Origin: Luteimonas huabeiensis HB2
GTDB taxonomy: Bacteria > Pseudomonadota > Gammaproteobacteria > Xanthomonadales > Xanthomonadaceae
Reading direction: 5' to 3'
Assembly: GCF_000559025.1 (NCBI RefSeq)
Contig: NZ_JAAN01000031.1
Coordinates: forward strand, 92,166-156,165
DNA length: 64,000 nucleotides
Position numbers and translations under genes: made by a program. Below are positions 28,834 to 38,990 of this stretch, piece by piece. Each line of letters begins with the position of its first letter. The first letter of the stretch is position 1. The notes below the pieces were generated by a model that saw only the letters and a list, made by a program, of their open reading frames with translations, was not told the origin of the DNA and searched no databases.

Positions 28834-30189
28834 TCAGGTTCCGCCCGCCGCCAGCGCCTGCAGCATGCCGCGCGCCTTGACCCGGGTTTCCTCCAGTTCG
28901 CGTTGCGGGTCGGAGTCGGCGACGATGCCGGCGCCGGTGCGGAAGCGCAGCGCCCTGCCCGCCACCGCGGCGCTGCGGATGAGGATGTTGAGATCGAGGT
29001 CGCCGTCGCGGTTGAGCCAGCCCATGGCGCCGGTGTAGGCGCCGCGGCCGGCGCCCTCCAGCTCGGCGACGATCTGCATGCAGCGCACCTTCGGGCAACC
29101 GGTGATGGTGCCGCCCGGATGGACCGCGGCCACCGTCTCGCCGGGGCCGACCCCGGGCCGCAGGCGCCCGCGCACGTTGCTGACGATGTGGTGCACGTGG
29201 GCGTAGCTCTCCACGGTCATCAGCTCGTCCACTTCCACCGTCCCCGGCAGGCAGATCCGGCCCAGGTCGTTGCGCTCCAGGTCCACCAGCATCACGTGCT
29301 CGGCGCGTTCCTTGGGATGGCCGACCAGCTCGCGCACGCGGCCGGCGTCGTCGTCGCCGGGCAGGCGCGGCCGGGTGCCGGCGATCGGCCGGGTCTCGAC
29401 CAGGTCGCCGCGCACCGAGACCAGCCGCTCCGGCGACGCGCTGACCACCGCGAAGCCCGCGCCGGCGTACAGCCCGGCGAAGGGCGCGGGGCTGATCGCG
29501 CGCAGGCGCGCGTACAGGCGTGCGGGATCGAGCGGCGCCGCGAAGCCGGCGCGCCAGCCGCGCGACAGGTTGACCTGGAACACGTCGCCGGCGGCGAGAT
29601 AGTCGAGGATCCGCGCCACGCCGCGGATGTAGCGCTCCGGCGGCTCCTCGTCGAGCGTTCGCGGCGGACGCCAGGCCGGCAGCGGCGCCGGCGCGGGCGC
29701 CGCCAGATCGGCCAGCAGCGCGTCGAGCAGGTCGTCCCGGCCCGCTTCCGCCAGCGCCACGCACTCGCCGGTGGCATGGTCGCGCAGCACCGCCGCCGGG
29801 CAGCGCAGCGCCTGCGCCACCGGCGTGCCGTCGGCCGCCGGCGGCAGCCGCAGCACCGGCTCCACCTGCGCGCCCAGCTCGTAGCCCAGCAGCAGCGCCC
29901 AGCCGCCGCGGAACGGCCAGCGCGGTTCCTCGCGCGGCAACCGAAGCGCGCGCCACGCGGCGTCGAGCAGGTCGAGGAAGCGGCCCTCCAGCGCCCGCCC
30001 GCCGGCGTCGCGCGTGCGGCCGTCGGCCCCCAGCGTCAACGATTCGCCCGAAGCCGCCAGCAGCAGGTCCCAGCGCGCCTGCGCGGTGCCGTGGGCGACC
30101 GATTCCAGCAGTACCGGATAGCGCGACGGGGCACGGCGGTGCAGCGCGAGCAGATCGACGCCGGGCGCCAGGGGACGGGTGATCAGCAC
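28834..30189 (-). CDS. pabB: Aminodeoxychorismate synthase component I
   Basis: Makes 4-amino-4-deoxychorismate for folate synthesis with a glutamine amidotransferase encoded elsewhere. 451 aa; chorismate-binding domain with QVNLSRGWR, IAGTRPRLPGDD, HVMLVDLERNDLGR and GGTITGCPKVRCMQI. The ITGCPK segment (Lys in place of Ala) is characteristic of PabB as opposed to TrpE. The start is GTG at 30189. pabC, often here in other gammaproteobacteria, is absent. Confidence 0.92.
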   Translation of the reverse strand: MLITRPLAPGVDLLALHRRAPSRYPVLLESVAHGTAQARWDLLLAASGESLTLGADGRTRDAGGRALEGRFLDLLDAAWRALRLPREEPRWPFRGGWALLLGYELGAQVEPVLRLPPAADGTPVAQALRCPAAVLRDHATGECVALAEAGRDDLLDALLADLAAPAPAPLPAWRPPRTLDEEPPERYIRGVARILDYLAAGDVFQVNLSRGWRAGFAAPLDPARLYARLRAISPAPFAGLYAGAGFAVVSASPERLVSVRGDLVETRPIAGTRPRLPGDDDAGRVRELVGHPKERAEHVMLVDLERNDLGRICLPGTVEVDELMTVESYAHVHHIVSNVRGRLRPGVGPGETVAAVHPGGTITGCPKVRCMQIVAELEGAGRGAYTGAMGWLNRDGDLDLNILIRSAAVAGRALRFRTGAGIVADSDPQRELEETRVKARGMLQALAAGGT

Positions 30190-30551
30190 GAGACGACTCG
30201 CAGCCGCGACGGTCCGCGATTCTAAGGCGGATCGGCATCCGGGAGCGCAGAAGGCAAGCCCTTCACCCGCCTGCGGGGACGCTGCGTCTTTGCCTTCCTT
30301 CGCAAGGGGCCGAAGGCGGATGGGGCACGCCGCAGGCCTGCGAACGCGCCCTCATCCGGCGCTGCCGCTTGCGGGAGAAGGGAAAAACGAGATGCGCCCG
30401 CTTGCGGGAGAAGGGAAAAACGAGATGCGCCCGCTTGCGGCAGAAGCAACAGCTTCGGCGCCGCAGGCCGGTCGGTAGACCGCAGAGCCCGATCCGCAGC
30501 GGCGCGAGGCCATGCGGGCCGGTCGCCCGGCCGCTGCGTTTCCGCCGCGGC
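30190..30551. repeat. Intergenic dispersed repeat array, copy 2
   Basis: The 362-bp gap between pabB and fabF has no gene. From about 30262 to 30480 it holds modules of the copy at 4.4-4.8 kb in inverse order: GGCCGAAGGCGGATGGGGCAC, GCCGCAGGC, CCTCATCCGGCGC, then tandem 33-bp units built on GCGGGAGAAGGGAAAAACG and GAGATGCGCCCGCTT (30368-30445), ending in AGCTTCGGCGCCGC. Hairpin formation is expected from each unit. Confidence 0.85.
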
Positions 30552-31790
<1,239 letters not shown>

Positions 31791-31848
31791 GGAATGCTCC
31801 TCAATCGATTCGATGGGCGCGAGCCCGTCGCGCACCGGAAATGCACGA

Positions 31849-31864
31849 GGCCGCGTAAGCGGCC
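31849..31864 (-). terminator. Hairpin in the acpP-fabF gap
   Basis: GGCCGC, a GTAA tetraloop and GCGGCC form a 6-bp stem between the acpP stop and fabF. It may let the abundant acpP message end early while part of the transcripts continue into fabF. Inference from place and shape. Confidence 0.4.
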
Positions 31865-31918
31865 CCGGGCTCTAAGGCGAAACGGCCGGCTCGCCTCGGG
31901 CGCGCCGGCCGCGGGCGC

Positions 31919-32158
31919 TCAGCTCTTGACGTGCGCCTTGACGTAGTCGATCGCCTGCTGCACCGAGGTGATCTTCTCCGCTTCCTCGTCCGGGATCTCG
32001 CACTCGAACTCCTCTTCCAGGGCCATCACCAGCTCGACGGTGTCGAGCGAGTCGGCGCCCAGGTCGTCCACGAACGAGGCGCTCGGATTGACATCTTCTT
32101 CCTTCACGCCGAGTTGCTCGACGACGATCTTCTTGACGCGCTCTTCGATGGTGCTCAT
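31919..32158 (-). CDS. acpP: Acyl carrier protein
   Basis: 79-aa acidic carrier of growing acyl chains. The phosphopantetheine site is Ser37 in [24 protein letters not shown] site precedes the ATG. Place in fabH-fabD-fabG-acpP-fabF order is the classical one. Confidence 0.98.
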   Translation of the reverse strand: MSTIEERVKKIVVEQLGVKEEDVNPSASFVDDLGADSLDTVELVMALEEEFECEIPDEEAEKITSVQQAIDYVKAHVKS

Positions 32159-32275
32159 ATGGGTATGCTCCGCAGGGGCCCTGGTTCGGCCGATAGTGTA
32201 AGGGAAAGGCCCGCCGGCAGCGATGCGCGCCGGAAGCCGTTCGGGCTCAGGGACTTGCGTCCCATGATGGGGGCG

Positions 32276-33019
32276 TCACGGCATGTACATGCCGCCGTTG
32301 ACGTGGAGGGTCTCGCCGGTGATGTAGGCGGCCGAGGGGCCGGCCAGGAACGCCACCGCGCGGGCGATGTCGGCCGGCTCGCCCAGCCGCCCGAGGGCGA
32401 TCTGGCCCAGCAGGGCGGTCTTCGCCTCGTCCGGCAGGGCGCGGGTCATGTCGGTGTCGATGAAGCCGGGCGCGACCACGTTCACGGTCACCCCGCGCGA
32501 GCCGATCTCCTTGGCCAGCGACTTGCTGAAGCCGATGATGCCGGCCTTGGCGGCGGCGTAGTTGGCCTGGCCGGCGTTGCCGGTGACCCCGATCACCGAG
32601 GCGATGTTGACGATGCGGCCCTTGCGCGCCTTCATCATCCCGCGCATGGCGGCCTTGCAGGTGCGGTAGACGCTGGAGAGGTTGGTGTCCAGGATCGCCT
32701 GCCAGTCCTCGTCCTTCATCCGCATCAGCAGGTTGTCGCGGGTGATGCCGGCGTTGTTGACCAGGATGCCGATCGCGCCGAATTCCTTGGCGACGGCGTC
32801 GAACAGCGCCTCGACCGAGGCGCCGTCGGCGACGTCGAGCACGCGGCCGTGGCCGCCGGCGGCGGCGAGCCGCTCGCCGATCGCGCGCGCGCCGGCCTCG
32901 CTGGTGGCGGTGCCGATCACGGTCGCGCCCTGCGCGGCCAGTTCGTCGGCGATGGCGGCGCCGATGCCGCGGCTGGCGCCGGTGACCAGGGCGATCTCGC
33001 CTTGCAGGGGTTGGGTCAT
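32276..33019 (-). CDS. fabG: 3-oxoacyl-ACP reductase
   Basis: NADPH-dependent reductase of fatty-acid elongation. 247 aa short-chain dehydrogenase with GASRGIG (14-20), NNAG, and catalytic Ser141, Tyr154, Lys158 (QANYAAAKAG). The C-terminus ITGETLHVNGGMYM is family typical. The gap to fabD is 139 bp, longer than others in the cluster, and may hold an internal promoter. Confidence 0.97.
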   Translation of the reverse strand: MTQPLQGEIALVTGASRGIGAAIADELAAQGATVIGTATSEAGARAIGERLAAAGGHGRVLDVADGASVEALFDAVAKEFGAIGILVNNAGITRDNLLMRMKDEDWQAILDTNLSSVYRTCKAAMRGMMKARKGRIVNIASVIGVTGNAGQANYAAAKAGIIGFSKSLAKEIGSRGVTVNVVAPGFIDTDMTRALPDEAKTALLGQIALGRLGEPADIARAVAFLAGPSAAYITGETLHVNGGMYMP

Positions 33020-33158
33020 GGTTCTGTCTGCTCCGAACAGCGACTCGTTCAGCCGCGGATTTTCGCGGATACCCGCGGGCAAGGCCAACGGGAGGATGTT
33101 CTCGCTCGTCCTACCGGACTCGCTCGGCCGCGCCCGGGCGCGTCGATCCGTCGCCGGA

Positions 33159-34103
33159 TCAGGCCTTCCACGCCGCCAGCGCGGCGTCGAAATCGTCCGG
33201 CGCGGCGAGCGCGCGGGCGTCGAAGGCCTTGTCGATGCGGCGCGCGAGCCCGGTCAGCACCTTGCCCGGCCCGCACTCGGCGAAGCGGGTCGCGCCGCGC
33301 GCGGCCAGGGCCTGCATGCAGCCGGTCCAGCGCACCGGCAGGTAGAGCTGGCGCACCAGCGCGTCGCGGACCGCCTGCACGCCGTCGTGGACCTCGACGT
33401 CGACGTTCTGCACCACCGGCAACGCCGGCGCGCGCCAGTCGGCGCCGGCCATCGCCTCGGCCAGGCGGTTGGCGGCCTCGCGCATCAGCGGCGTGTGCGA
33501 GGGCACGCTGACCGCCAGCCGCACCGCCTTGCGCACGCCCTGCGCGGCCAGCGCCTCCAGGACCCGCTCGACCGCGGCGCTCTCGCCGCCGATGACGACC
33601 TGGCCGGGCGCGTTGTAGTTGGCCGGCACCGCCACGCCGTCGCCGGCGGCCTCCTTGCAGACGCGCTCGACGAGCGCGTCGTCGGCGCCGATCACCGCCG
33701 CCATCGCGCCGGTGCCCGCAGGCACCGCCGCCTGCATCAGCTGCCCGCGCAGGCGCACCAGGCGCGCGGCATCGGCCAGCGAGAGCGCGTCGGCGGCGAC
33801 CAGCGCGCTGTACTCGCCCAGGCTGTGGCCGGCCAGCGCCGCCGGCGCCGCGCCGCCCTCGGCGCGCCACAGCCGCCACACCGCCACGCTGGCGGCCAGC
33901 AACGCGGGCTGGGTGAATTCGGTGGCGTTGAGGCGGTCTTCCGGCCCGTCCTGGCTCAGCGCCCACAGGTCCACGCCCGCGCCCTCGGAGGCTTCCGCGA
34001 AATCGTTGCGGATCGACGGGTGCCGCGCGGCGAGATCGGCCAGCATGCCGAGCGACTGCGACCCCTGGCCGGGGAAGACGAAGGCGAGTTGCGGATCGGT
34101 CAC
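33159..34103 (-). CDS. fabD: Malonyl-CoA:ACP transacylase
   Basis: Loads malonyl groups on ACP. 314 aa from GTG 34103, which gives the normal N-terminus ahead of LAFVFPGQGSQ; a further GTG 42 bp upstream would add 14 atypical residues. Catalytic Ser94 in GHSLGEY and His203 in VPSHTPLM are present, with Arg in the RLRGQLMQ segment for malonate binding. Confidence 0.95.
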   Translation of the reverse strand: MTDPQLAFVFPGQGSQSLGMLADLAARHPSIRNDFAEASEGAGVDLWALSQDGPEDRLNATEFTQPALLAASVAVWRLWRAEGGAAPAALAGHSLGEYSALVAADALSLADAARLVRLRGQLMQAAVPAGTGAMAAVIGADDALVERVCKEAAGDGVAVPANYNAPGQVVIGGESAAVERVLEALAAQGVRKAVRLAVSVPSHTPLMREAANRLAEAMAGADWRAPALPVVQNVDVEVHDGVQAVRDALVRQLYLPVRWTGCMQALAARGATRFAECGPGKVLTGLARRIDKAFDARALAAPDDFDAALAAWKA

Positions 34104-34197
34104 GCGCGGGTCCGGTGCCAGGAAAGCGCGGAATGATACGGGCACCGCGCACGCCCTGTCTGTACGCGGTCGTATGTGCCGCCGGACGCCGGCGCGC

Positions 34198-34992
34198 TCA
34201 GGACAGCAGGTCGAACAGGTCCAGTTCGCCGTCGTGCAGCAGGTCGAAGCCGAGCAGCATCGCCAGCGCCAGCAGCAACGGCGCGGCCGCGCCCAGGATC
34301 GAGATCGCGCGCGCCACCGTGTGCGCGGCCGGATGCCGCAGGGCCTCGGCGATCCGCGCCCAGGGCCGCAGCCGCCCGCCGACCTGGCCCACCGCCGCTT
34401 CCACCTCGGCCGGCGCCTGCGCCAGCGCCTCGCCCAGCATTCCGGTCAGCGCCTGCGGGCGTTCGGCGTAGTAGCGCGAGGCCCCGTAGGCGAACAGCAC
34501 CCAGTCGCGCGCCTGCGCATCGGCCAGCGGCATCACGTCGAGCGGATCCTCCTCGAAGTCGAGGAAGCCGATGCCGGCATCGGCGGCGGTGAGGTTGCGC
34601 GGCCACGGCTGGCCGAAGTAGCCGCCGCGCGCGTGGCCGGCGCCGATCGCCTCGATCGCGGCGCCGGTCAGCGCGTCCAGCCGCGCCGGCGCGTCGGCGG
34701 CCTCGCGCATCCGCGAGGACAGCGTGGGACCGAGGTCGCTGAGCACCAGCACGTCGCGGCCGGCGCCCAGGATCTCCGGCACCCGCACGCCGGCGGCCTG
34801 CAGCTGGCGGATGCGGCGCTGCTCGACCGCGCGCGCGTCGGCGCCGGCATGGTGCGGCGGCGGCCGCAGCGGGCGCAGGCCCAGGCGACGGGCGAACGCG
34901 TCCATCGCGGCCAGGCGCAGGCGCCGGCGGCCGCCGGCGGGATAACGTTTGAGCCAGGCGGTCTCGCCGGCGATGCGGATGGGTTCGATCAT
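34198..34992 (-). CDS. Kinase-like protein (BUD32/RIO/KdkA-like fold) with C-terminal membrane helix
   Basis: 264 aa. Kinase-fold traits are seen: a possible ATP-binding Lys in TAWLKRYP (near 15), LVLSDLGPTLS (hinge-like), a catalytic-loop-like GHARGGYFGQPWPRN (119-133; His120, Asn133) and a DFG-like FLDFEEDP (Asp145). No canonical catalytic Asp sits at HRD; the loop resembles HxRG types. The C-terminus has one hydrophobic helix (about 225-250), so it is probably membrane-bound. It is inserted between fabH and fabD, suggesting a lipid or lipid A substrate, but none can be named. Confidence 0.65.
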   Translation of the reverse strand: MIEPIRIAGETAWLKRYPAGGRRRLRLAAMDAFARRLGLRPLRPPPHHAGADARAVEQRRIRQLQAAGVRVPEILGAGRDVLVLSDLGPTLSSRMREAADAPARLDALTGAAIEAIGAGHARGGYFGQPWPRNLTAADAGIGFLDFEEDPLDVMPLADAQARDWVLFAYGASRYYAERPQALTGMLGEALAQAPAEVEAAVGQVGGRLRPWARIAEALRHPAAHTVARAISILGAAAPLLLALAMLLGFDLLHDGELDLFDLLS

Positions 34993-35034
34993 GGCGCGCG
35001 GCCCGCAAGCCCCGGGCGGCGCCCGGACCCGACA

Positions 35035-36030
35035 TCAGTAGCGCAGCAGCGCCGAACCCCAGGTGAAGCCGCCGCCGAAGGCTTCCAGCAGCAGCAGCTG
35101 GCCGCGCTCGACCCGGCCCGAACGCACCGCCTCGTCCAGCGCCAGCGGCACCGAGCCGGAGGACGTGTTGCCGTGGCGGTCCACGGTCACCACCACCCGG
35201 TCCATCGGCAGGTCCAGGCGCTTGGCGGTCGCCTCGATGATGCGCAGGTTGGCCTGATGCGGGATCAGCCAGTCGATGGCGCGGCGGTCCAGGCCGTTCT
35301 CGGCCAGGGTCTCCTCGACCACCGAGTCGAGCGCCTTGACCGCGTGCTTGAAGACCTCGTTGCCGGTCATGTGGATGCGCACGCCGGCGTTCTTTTCCTG
35401 TTCCTTGAAGCCGACCGACACGCCGACCGGGTTCCACAGCAGTTCCTTCTTGCCGCCGTCGGCATGCAGGTGGGTGCTGAGGATGCCGGTCTCGGTATCG
35501 GCCTTGAGCACCACCGCGCCGGCGCCGTCGCCGAACAGCACGCAGGTGGCGCGATCGCTCCAGTCGACCATGCGGGTCAGCGTTTCCGCACCGACCACCA
35601 GCACGGTGCGCGCGGCGCCGGTGCGGATGAACTTGTCGGCGACCGACAGCGCGTAGACGAACCCGGAGCAGGCGGCGTTGACGTCGAACGCGCCGCAGCC
35701 GTTGGCGCCCAGCCGGTGCTGCAGCAGGCAGGCGGTGGACGGGAACACGAGATCGGGCGTGGTGGTGCCGAGCACGATCAGGTCGAGCTCGGAGGCCTCG
35801 ACGCCGGCCGCCTCCAGCGCGCGCACCGAGGCGTGGTAGGCGAGGTCGCCGGTGGTCTCGCCCTCGGCGGCCACGTGGCGCTGCCGGATGCCCGTGCGCG
35901 AGGCGATCCACTCGTCGCTGGTATCGACCACCTTGGACAGGTCGTCGTTGGTGACCACGTTCGCCGGCAGGTAGCTGCCGGTGCCGGCAATCCGCGCATA
36001 GACGCGGGGCGTCGCACCCGTTTCGCTCAT
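35035..36030 (-). CDS. fabH: 3-oxoacyl-ACP synthase III
   Basis: Starts fatty-acid synthesis by joining acetyl-CoA to malonyl-ACP. 331 aa with Cys121 ([11 protein letters not shown]), His258 (IPHQANLRI) and Asn288 (HGNTSSGS). ATG 36030 gives the usual N-terminus; a GAGGA lies 10 bp upstream. plsX, usually just before fabH, is not present in the 127-bp gap to rpmF. Confidence 0.95.
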   Translation of the reverse strand: MSETGATPRVYARIAGTGSYLPANVVTNDDLSKVVDTSDEWIASRTGIRQRHVAAEGETTGDLAYHASVRALEAAGVEASELDLIVLGTTTPDLVFPSTACLLQHRLGANGCGAFDVNAACSGFVYALSVADKFIRTGAARTVLVVGAETLTRMVDWSDRATCVLFGDGAGAVVLKADTETGILSTHLHADGGKKELLWNPVGVSVGFKEQEKNAGVRIHMTGNEVFKHAVKALDSVVEETLAENGLDRRAIDWLIPHQANLRIIEATAKRLDLPMDRVVVTVDRHGNTSSGSVPLALDEAVRSGRVERGQLLLLEAFGGGFTWGSALLRY

Positions 36031-36126
36031 CGTTACCGCTGTCCTCGCAGCCGCGGCCTGTCGCACCGGGCCGTGGCGGGGGCGCTGCGCGAGGAAGACG
36101 ATCCGTGCCGCCGCGTAGCGCCGGGA

Positions 36127-36149
36127 GCCGCCGCCGCTGTCGCGGCGGC
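36127..36149 (-). terminator. Hairpin between rpmF and fabH
   Basis: GCCGCCGC and GCGGCGGC form an 8-bp stem with a 7-base loop, starting 8 bp past the rpmF stop. It could attenuate read-through from the ribosomal protein gene into the fab genes. No T run is seen. Confidence 0.4.
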
Positions 36150-36157
36150 GAGCCGCA

Positions 36158-36352
36158 TCAGTCCTCGTCGACGATCTTCGACTTGACCTGGATCACCTGC
36201 TTGCCGCGGTAGTAGCCGTCGGCGGTGACGTGGTGGCGCAGATGGGTCTCGCCGGTGGTCGGGTCGGTCGCCAGCTGCTTGGCGTCGAGCTTGTCGTGCG
36301 CACGGCGCATGCCGCGGCGGGAAGGGGTGACTCGGGATTTCTGCACAGCCAT
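36158..36352 (-). CDS. rpmF: Ribosomal protein L32
   Basis: 64-aa 50S subunit protein. N-terminus [20 protein letters not shown] is diagnostic; the central HLRHHVT and the C-terminal GKQVIQVK follow. The zinc-binding Cys pairs found in some L32 proteins are missing, as in other proteobacterial forms. It follows yceD, the conserved pair. Confidence 0.97.
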   Translation of the reverse strand: MAVQKSRVTPSRRGMRRAHDKLDAKQLATDPTTGETHLRHHVTADGYYRGKQVIQVKSKIVDED

Positions 36353-36424
36353 GGGATTGCTCCAGCGATGGATCTCGGGGTTCTTCCGTTCGCGCACGCC
36401 CGCGGGCGCCCGCCTGGATTCTTC

Positions 36425-36931
36425 TTACTGCTTCTTCAGCGCCGCCAGCGCCGCGAACGGGCTGGCGCGCGCTTCCTCTTCCGCGCTCGCCGGCCAGTCG
36501 CGCTCGACGGCTTCCGAGCCGGGCGCCACCGGGACCAGCGGCACCGCGAGGATGAGCTCGTCCTCCAACAGGTCGAGCGGCCGCAGGCTGCCGTCCTCCG
36601 GCACCAGCAACGCCTCGTACCCGGGCGGAAGCGCCGCCTCGTCGGCCTCGTCGCGGATCAGGCCGAAACGCTGCTCCACCCGGATCGGCTGCACGAATTC
36701 CTGCAGCGACCGCTGGCACTGCAGCGGCAACCCGGCCTCGGCCCGCAGCGCCACGAACGGTACCTGGAACGCGTCCTGGCCGAACTCCACGACATAGGCC
36801 GCCTCGCCCTCCGTGGACTGCAACGCGCCGCCGAGGCGGAGCATCGCGGACAACGGACGGCGTCCCTCGAACACCCGGCGCGAAGCGACCATGCGCCAGG
36901 CGTCGATCACTTCGGGCAGATCGGCGGACAT
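36425..36931 (-). CDS. yceD: DUF177 protein YceD, 23S rRNA accumulation protein
   Basis: 168 aa, DUF177 family, needed for normal 23S rRNA levels in relatives. The family block CQRSLQEFVQPI retains a single Cys; EDELILAVPLVP and the C-terminal SPFAALAALKK are typical. ATG 36931 chosen for the MSADLPEVID N-terminus. Always next to rpmF, as here. Confidence 0.93.
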   Translation of the reverse strand: MSADLPEVIDAWRMVASRRVFEGRRPLSAMLRLGGALQSTEGEAAYVVEFGQDAFQVPFVALRAEAGLPLQCQRSLQEFVQPIRVEQRFGLIRDEADEAALPPGYEALLVPEDGSLRPLDLLEDELILAVPLVPVAPGSEAVERDWPASAEEEARASPFAALAALKKQ

Positions 36932-37070
36932 AAGAGGCGAAATGTTAGGCCGGCCCCCGGGCGCTGTCAATCGACCGTCCTCCCCGCAACCGGCTGTCGC
37001 GGCGGGCGATTCGCCGCGCGAGAACCTCCGGGGGGCACCGCCGTCGGGCACGGGCCCCGCCCCGTCCGCC

Positions 37071-38354
37071 TCACCGCGCCGGCAGCACGCGCGCGCGACG
37101 TGGGCCGTAGGGATCCAGCGCGGACCTGCATGGCGGGGGACGGCTCAGCCCGTCGGGCGTCCCGGTCAGGCGCACGCCCAGGCCGCCGTCGAGTTCGACC
37201 TCCTGGAAGCGCTCGACGAAAACCCGGTCGTCCTGGTCGAAATAGAGCATCGCCCGCTGCAGGAGAGGCCGGGAGCCGGGCGGCAACGCGCCTTCGAACT
37301 CCGGCAAAGGCGCGACCGCCTGCCGCCACGCGTGCGGCGCGCGGCTCGTCTGCCACCGCACCCGCAGCGGCGCGTCCAGTTCGATCTGCGCCAGGCCCAG
37401 CCCCGCCGGCCCCCGGCTGCAATCGCGCATCGGCGCCACCGCCCGCCCCCAGGGCCCGACGCGCACGGCCCGGCCGTTGACCTCCAGGCGCACGATGTCC
37501 TCGCTCGTCATGTTCATCGCATGGAAGGCGACCAGAGGCACGGGAAGCGCATCCCCCGGCACGTCCCACAGGTCCGTGCCATCGCGCAGCACCGGCGCGA
37601 CCTCGATGCGATCCGCGTAGTGGTAGTAGACGTATTGCAGCAGGGAGCCCGCGCCAAAGAAGCCGGCCTGGGACCTCAGGGCGTCGGTGGCGGGCACCGG
37701 ATTGGACAACGTCCAGGGCGCATAAGCGCCCGCATCCGGCGGCCAGGCCGCGGCCCCGTCGGGCGGCGCGTCCAGTTGCCGCGGCAGGCGATCGAACTCG
37801 GGCAACAGCAGCCCCTTCCTGTAGGGAAACAGCGGACCGGGCAACGCATCGACGCTGCCGGCCCAGCGGGTCAGTTCGACGAAGTCCGCGGGCCGATCGC
37901 CGCGCATGGGCATATCCGGCGCAGTGCCGCTGTACGTGCTGGTCCCCCGCGTCGGCACCCACAGATCCCGGCCGGTCAGGTTGACGTGCAGTTCGCTGAC
38001 GGGCGGGAACGCCCTCTCGCGAAGCGCCTTGCGCCAGGCGTCCACCTTCGCCGCGGCGGGCAGGATCAGCGCGGCCGACAGCGTCGGCAGCCAGCACCAG
38101 CCGTGGGCCCGCGCGGGCATGCGGCCGCGATCCCGTATCGCGTAGACCAGCCAGACGATGGACAGCAGCAGCAGCAACGGCAGGCAGATGTAGATGCCGA
38201 TGGCGATCGCGATCATGGCGTCCACGGCGAGGGCGACGATCGTCGCGACCAGGGTCGCGCCCGCGCAGAGCGAACCGACGACGATGCCGAAGACGTAGCG
38301 GCGGATTCCATGGGCCGCAGGCGGAGGGGGCCTGCGCAGCGGGACACCGGTCAA
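37071..38354 (-). CDS. Hypothetical membrane protein, 427 aa
   Basis: I do not recognise this protein. From a TTG at 38354, preceded by GGAG at 5-bp spacing, it gives 427 aa. A basic N-terminus is followed by two close transmembrane helices (about 20-70) and a third near residue 85 (LPTLSAALILPAAA). The remaining 320 residues look like a soluble domain with strands (ELHVNLTGRDLWVP, VRLEVNGRAVRVGPWG, IELDAPLRVRW). No catalytic motif is seen. A longer start near 38555 would overlap the divergent promoter area. Its codon use is slightly less GC-extreme than its neighbours. Confidence 0.7.
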   Translation of the reverse strand: MTGVPLRRPPPPAAHGIRRYVFGIVVGSLCAGATLVATIVALAVDAMIAIAIGIYICLPLLLLLSIVWLVYAIRDRGRMPARAHGWCWLPTLSAALILPAAAKVDAWRKALRERAFPPVSELHVNLTGRDLWVPTRGTSTYSGTAPDMPMRGDRPADFVELTRWAGSVDALPGPLFPYRKGLLLPEFDRLPRQLDAPPDGAAAWPPDAGAYAPWTLSNPVPATDALRSQAGFFGAGSLLQYVYYHYADRIEVAPVLRDGTDLWDVPGDALPVPLVAFHAMNMTSEDIVRLEVNGRAVRVGPWGRAVAPMRDCSRGPAGLGLAQIELDAPLRVRWQTSRAPHAWRQAVAPLPEFEGALPPGSRPLLQRAMLYFDQDDRVFVERFQEVELDGGLGVRLTGTPDGLSRPPPCRSALDPYGPRRARVLPAR

Positions 38355-38599
38355 GATCGCTCCACGGTCTGCGGCATGCCGGCCGATTGTAGCGCCCTGC
38401 GCTCCGCGGCCCGGGCGGAGCGCGACCTCGCTCCGGCGGGCCGCCGCATGAAGCGTCCCGCCCAACCGATGGGGCGGTAGACTGCCCGGCCGGCCCCGGG
38501 GGGCGCTCCTGGCAGCCTGCCGGCGGCTTCCGGTGCCGACCGCCAGCCTGCGCACGCATCGCTGGCCAGCCGGCCGCCCGCCTCAGGAGACCCGCCGCC

Positions 38600-38965
38600 A
38601 TGGCCCTGCTCGCTCTCGCCATCGCCTTCGCCGCGCTGCTGGCCGCCGCGGCCTGGCTGCGGGCGCGGCGACGGCGCGCCGATCGCCACCGCCGCGCGCT
38701 GGCCGGTGTGCTCGACGCCGCCGATGCCTTCGAAGCCCGGCTGCGCGCGGCGCGCGCCGAGATCGAGGCGGCGGCCGACCGCGACCGCGACCGCGATCCC
38801 GTGCGCGAAGCGATGCAGGAGATGCTGCGCCAGCGGCTGTGGCTGCAGCGCCACGGCGGCGAAGCCTCGCCCGAGCGGCTGGAGCGCGTGCGCGATGCCA
38901 TCGACGGCGCCCGCGCGCGCATCGACCGCCAGCTCGACCGCCTCGAACGCGCCCGCGCGCACTGA
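38600..38965 (+). CDS. Small membrane-anchored coiled protein, 121 aa
   Basis: One N-terminal hydrophobic helix (2-20) ends in a basic [12 protein letters not shown] cluster, then a long charged helical region (AFEARLRAARAEIEAAADRDRDRD, to the end), probably a cytoplasmic coiled coil. AGGAGA precedes the ATG. It lies 25 bp before yceF on the same strand and is likely co-transcribed. Family not recognised. Confidence 0.75.
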   Translation: MALLALAIAFAALLAAAAWLRARRRRADRHRRALAGVLDAADAFEARLRAARAEIEAAADRDRDRDPVREAMQEMLRQRLWLQRHGGEASPERLERVRDAIDGARARIDRQLDRLERARAH

Positions 38966-38990
38966 CCTCACTTTCCCACGGACCGACCCG

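Noticed and set aside
30368..30445. Tandem 33-bp units that might suggest CRISPR
   Set aside because: Two to three contiguous copies with no unique spacers and no cas genes; they belong to the dispersed repeat family.
38454..38490. Promoter with TAGACT before the small anchored protein gene
   Set aside because: The -10-like box has no acceptable -35 at proper spacing.
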